Below, one piece after another: positions 61,543-64,000 of a stretch of DNA of 64,000 nucleotides. Numbering within the stretch: the stretch's first letter is position 1; each line of letters opens with the position of its first letter. The notes beneath the pieces are model-generated. The model saw only the letters and a program-made list of their open reading frames with translations. It had not been told where the DNA came from and ran no database searches. Made by a program: the position numbers and the translations under genes. Origin of the DNA: SZUA-545 sp050297855 (GTDB taxonomy: Bacteria; Campylobacterota; Campylobacteria; Campylobacterales; SZUA-545); the NCBI GenBank assembly GCA_050297855.1, contig JBNKTC010000008.1:62001-126000 (forward strand), in the 5' to 3' direction.

Positions 61543-61640
61543 GCACCGGGAACCAAGTCCCCGGTGCTACGCTCGCCGCTGTGTCCTCGCTTCGCTGCGA
61601 AGTTGCACGGCACTGAAGCTAGCCACCAAGGCTCCCGTTG
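61543..61640 (-). repeat. Structured nif intergenic element, copy in front of ferredoxin 2
   Basis: On the minus strand: hairpin AGCC/GGCT, GCTTCAG, an extended linker holding an extra hairpin (CTTCGCAGCGAAG), then an 11-bp stem GCACCGGGGAC-TTG-GTTCCCGGTGC in transcript sense (61543-61567). It ends 28 bases before the ferredoxin ATG. The linker shares GTGTCCTC... with the 43.4-kb region. Confidence 0.7.
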
Positions 61641-61700
61641 TGTTTTGTCCATAGGAAATAAATGCACGGTGGTGTGCACTTATCTCCTGCGGAGCGGCCC

Positions 61701-62075
61701 TTAAGCGGGCGCTTCGTTTTTCTTGATGATGCGCAGCAGCCACATGGGCGGGTTGGTCTTGATCATCTTGACCAGCACGCCCAGCGCCTCTTCGATCGTC
61801 TCGATTTCACTGCCCCGGATCGGATGGATACGGTTGGCCAGGACCATTTTGGAGGCCGTGGGACCGATCTGGGAGCAGTACATGATATCCGCCTCTTTGA
61901 TGGCGTCGATCCGGTACTGGAGTTTCTCCTTCTCCTCTTCCACCTCGCTGGAACAGTCGATCATATGCAGGAACGCAAATCCCTCTTCACCCACTTCGTA
62001 CAGTGCGAACTGCTTTGCCCAGCCGAAGTGGTCGTTGATATGGATCCCGTCATTCGAAGCAATGGCTACTTTCAT
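61701..62075 (-). CDS. NifX/NafY-family cofactor-binding protein
   Basis: 124 residues from MKVAIASNDGIHINDHFGWAKQF, chosen because it starts 4 bases after the ferredoxin stop; the upstream frame reads as noise. Dinitrogenase iron-molybdenum cofactor fold. DHFGWAKQF is the conserved face that contacts the cofactor. Carries NifB-co or a later intermediate. Third protein of this family in the window with NifB. Confidence 0.85.
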   Translation of the reverse strand: MKVAIASNDGIHINDHFGWAKQFALYEVGEEGFAFLHMIDCSSEVEEEKEKLQYRIDAIKEADIMYCSQIGPTASKMVLANRIHPIRGSEIETIEEALGVLVKMIKTNPPMWLLRIIKKNEAPA

Positions 62076-62079
62076 GGTC

Positions 62080-62451
62080 TTAGACCTCGACCGCCTCGTG
62101 AGCCTCTCTGAGGTCCATGCCGATGTCATCACGGAACTTCTGCGGAGCGACTTCCGGGGAGAGGAGTCCTTTTTTCTTGTGTTCGCGGATGACATAATTG
62201 TCACTGTTTACATAATGGTCGTTGTATTCCGCCGTGTACGGCATATCCCAGACGATGCACCCTTCAGTCGGGCACTCCGCGGCACAGGCCGGTGTTGTAG
62301 CGTGGTCGACGCACTCGATACATTTTTCCGGTTTGACGTAGGTGAGATCGGTATCCAGAGGGCTTTCGTCCGCTCCTACGATTGCCTGAACGGGACATAC
62401 CTCGATACAGGCGTCACAGTTAATACAGCTGTCGGTGATCATTACTGCCAT
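62080..62451 (-). CDS. nif-associated 2[4Fe-4S] ferredoxin, copy 1
   Basis: 123 residues from MAVMITDSCINCDAC; the longer frame crosses the promoter and is rejected. Motifs CINCDACIEVCP and CIECVDHATTPACAAECP, then CIVWDMPYTAEYNDHYVNS. First gene of the ferredoxin-NifX-ferredoxin operon under a sigma-54-like promoter. Confidence 0.93.
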   Translation of the reverse strand: MAVMITDSCINCDACIEVCPVQAIVGADESPLDTDLTYVKPEKCIECVDHATTPACAAECPTEGCIVWDMPYTAEYNDHYVNSDNYVIREHKKKGLLSPEVAPQKFRDDIGMDLREAHEAVEV

Positions 62452-62484
62452 GATTTTTCCTTTTGGTGATGTTGCAGACAAAAG

Positions 62485-62500
62485 TGCATAAAGCGTTCTC
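62485..62500 (-). promoter_or_regulatory. Sigma-54-like promoter of the ferredoxin operon
   Basis: On the minus strand GAGAACGCTTTATGCA, AG-N10-GC, 34 bases before the ferredoxin start. Fifth member of the nif promoter set. Confidence 0.7.
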
Positions 62501-62597
62501 GCGGCAGTGAAATCCCGGGAAAAGAGGGTATACTGTTTACAAAGGGTTGCTGGCCTATAATGATTTATTATATCTCTTTGCAAAGGGACACGAGACG

Positions 62598-64000
62598 ATG
62601 TTTATGCCCAGACTCAGCGAGATCGCTACAACGGATGTGATAACCCTGGGGGGGGATGCTTCGGTATTCGATGCGGCACAGACGATGGAACGGCACAATA
62701 TCCGGGATATTATCGTTGTTGCCGGGGAGGGGGATTTCCGGATCTTCGATGTCCCGTCGATGATCGCCTACCGGCTGGGGCAGGCGGATCTGGATATCCC
62801 CCTGGATACCCTGAACCTGGAGCCGGTGCCGACGATCCGTGAAGATGCGGATGTCCTGGAAGGGATGGAGCTGATCCGGGACCACGGCGAACATATCTGT
62901 CTTGTGGATGGCGACGGGGCGTTAAGCGGGATCGTCAGCTACTCTGACCTCCTGGCGAGTCTCGATCCCAAAGTGATGGCGGAGAACCGGCAGCTGGGCG
63001 AGATGCTGGTGGGAACGAAGTTTTTCAGTGTCGACGGCAAAACCCGCGTAGCCGAGGTGTTTGAGCGGATGTATACCCATGGGCACGGCGAGGCGATCGT
63101 GACGGAGTCCGGGCGTGCCGTCGGGATCCTGACGCGGGGAGACGTGATCCGCCTGCTGACACATGAGAATTCCCTGGATATCCCGCTAGAAACGGTAGCA
63201 TCGCGCCCGCTGGTGGGCGTCTCTGATACGACCAATATCCAGGATGCCCTGGCTTTTTGCAAGACGAAGCATTTTAAACGCATCGTCGTACAAAACAGCA
63301 GTGAAGAGGTGATCGGGATTGTCACTCAAAAGGAGCTGGTCACCCTCTTTTACAACCGCTGGAGCCACTTCCTGACCCAGCAGAAAGAGGAGCTCAAAAA
63401 CCTCAACAGCGAACTCCAGAGCCAGAAGGAGACCCTGGAACATATCACCGATACGATCGGCGAGGGGCTATATGTGATGGATGCCGAAGGGATCATTACC
63501 CATCTGAACGAGAGTATGGCCGACATCCTGGGATATCGCAAAGAGGAGCTGCTGGGACAGTCTGCCCATACGATGTTCCACTCCCACTACCAAAACGACA
63601 ATATCCCCCTGGAAGCGTGCCCGATCTTCCGGACGATCCAGAGCCGCCGTTCCTACGAAGGGGTGGAGGAGTTTATCACAAAAGACGGAAATATCATCCA
63701 GGTACGTGTTACGAGCCACCCGATGATCAGAGAAGGACGGGTGACCGGTTCGGTCACGACGTTCAGCGATATAAGCGACGAGCTGAAGATGCAGGAGCAG
63801 GTCCGCCAGAGCGAGGCGTGGTTCAGGGGGCTTTTTGACCTCTCACCCGACGGTGTCGTCATCATCGATCCACGGACTACGGGTTTCCGGGATTTCAACC
63901 GGGCCGCCTACGAAAACCTTGGCTACAGTGCAGAGGAGTTTGCGAGACTGCGGTTGGAAGAGATCGATGCCGTCGAAGATCTGCAGACCCAACAGGCGCG
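62598..64000 (+). CDS. CBS-CBS-CBS-CBS-PAS-PAS sensor (partial)
   Basis: Starts MFMPRLSEIATTDVITLGG; open to the right edge (467 residues visible). Four CBS repeats (about 5-250) bind adenosyl ligands such as AMP, ATP or SAM. A coiled coil (about 258-285) and two PAS domains follow (GLYVMDAEGIITHLNESMADILGY; GVVIIDPRTTGFRDFN). The output domain (kinase, GGDEF or sigma-54 activator) is cut off. Divergent from the ferredoxin operon, 147 bases between starts, so it may sense energy or redox state for it (inference). Confidence 0.85.
   Translation, partial: MFMPRLSEIATTDVITLGGDASVFDAAQTMERHNIRDIIVVAGEGDFRIFDVPSMIAYRLGQADLDIPLDTLNLEPVPTIREDADVLEGMELIRDHGEHICLVDGDGALSGIVSYSDLLASLDPKVMAENRQLGEMLVGTKFFSVDGKTRVAEVFERMYTHGHGEAIVTESGRAVGILTRGDVIRLLTHENSLDIPLETVASRPLVGVSDTTNIQDALAFCKTKHFKRIVVQNSSEEVIGIVTQKELVTLFYNRWSHFLTQQKEELKNLNSELQSQKETLEHITDTIGEGLYVMDAEGIITHLNESMADILGYRKEELLGQSAHTMFHSHYQNDNIPLEACPIFRTIQSRRSYEGVEEFITKDGNIIQVRVTSHPMIREGRVTGSVTTFSDISDELKMQEQVRQSEAWFRGLFDLSPDGVVIIDPRTTGFRDFNRAAYENLGYSAEEFARLRLEEIDAVEDLQTQQA

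Noticed and set aside
62452..62583. N-terminal extension of ferredoxin 1
   Set aside because: It runs through the promoter; MAVMITDSC has its own ribosome site and matches the usual ferredoxin start.
1..64000. tRNA, rRNA or a replication origin
   Set aside because: No tRNA-like cloverleaf with TTCRA-type arm, no rRNA signature and no dnaA-box cluster was noticed; a tRNAscan/Infernal run would be decisive.

Overview
The window comes from a free-living, nitrogen-fixing, sulfide-oxidising bacterium, most likely a member of the Campylobacterota (Epsilonproteobacteria; Sulfurimonas/Sulfurovum/Sulfuricurvum-like). The indications are a sulfide:quinone oxidoreductase inside a molybdenum-nitrogenase cluster, several orphan histidine kinases with the H-box HQWRQPL/HHWRQPL and MASE1 or MASE3 sensors, a bacteriohemerythrin, and sigma-54 promoters with GAAC in the -24 box rather than GCAC. 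Genus cannot be fixed from this sequence alone. No rRNA, tRNA or CRISPR array was seen.

Layout. 1-17 kb (mostly minus strand) is the core nif region: nifK (cut by the left edge), nifD, a small unknown gene and nifH; a membrane-anchored degenerate peptide deformylase; a 53-residue protein and the sulfide:quinone reductase; a nifV operon (nifV, acetyltransferase, DUF683, BFD-like iron-sulfur protein, acetyltransferase, hemerythrin); and nifB. An AT-rich accessory island (10.8-15.3 kb) separates nifV from nifB and carries a putative GIY-YIG nuclease, a HEPN/zinc-ribbon protein, a small HTH regulator with two operators, a DUF2442/DUF2283 pair and a PIN toxin-antitoxin pair.

17-29 kb is housekeeping and signalling: SlyD-like FKBP, cold-shock protein, SpoU methyltransferase, three large orphan sensor kinases and the helicase RhlE. 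29.2-35.5 kb is a second nif-type operon (plus strand): NifX-family protein, cysteine-less Tpx-like protein, degenerate SIR2-like protein, a dedicated ClpP/ClpX pair, nifS, a helical protein and an ankyrin protein. 35.5-43.3 kb holds a MASE1 kinase, exonuclease III, two toxin-antitoxin modules each followed by a near-identical DUF1801-like gene, and a secreted lipase-like/KTSC cassette. 43.6-47.9 kb is AT-rich and carries a 1239-residue SIR2 protein resembling defence-associated sirtuins. 48-61 kb has a chemotaxis receptor with an overlapping SCO1 gene, a glycosyltransferase, a MoxR/DUF2201 operon, an isolated Mrr-like endonuclease gene and a YbhGFSR-type exporter. 61-64 kb returns to nif functions (two ferredoxins and a NifX-family protein) with a divergent CBS-PAS sensor cut by the right edge.

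The scattered nif operons are tied together by two sequence signals. First, sigma-54-like promoters of the form [GT]AGAAC-N7-TGCA precede nifH, nifV, nifB, the clpPX-nifS operon and the ferredoxin operon. Second, a previously unrecognised (to me) structured intergenic element recurs at four nif-operon junctions: a hairpin, a constant GCTTYAG heptamer, a linker, then an 11-bp hairpin with a 3-nt loop. At three junctions it lies just upstream of the ribosome-binding site of the next gene. nifE, nifN and nifU are not in this window.
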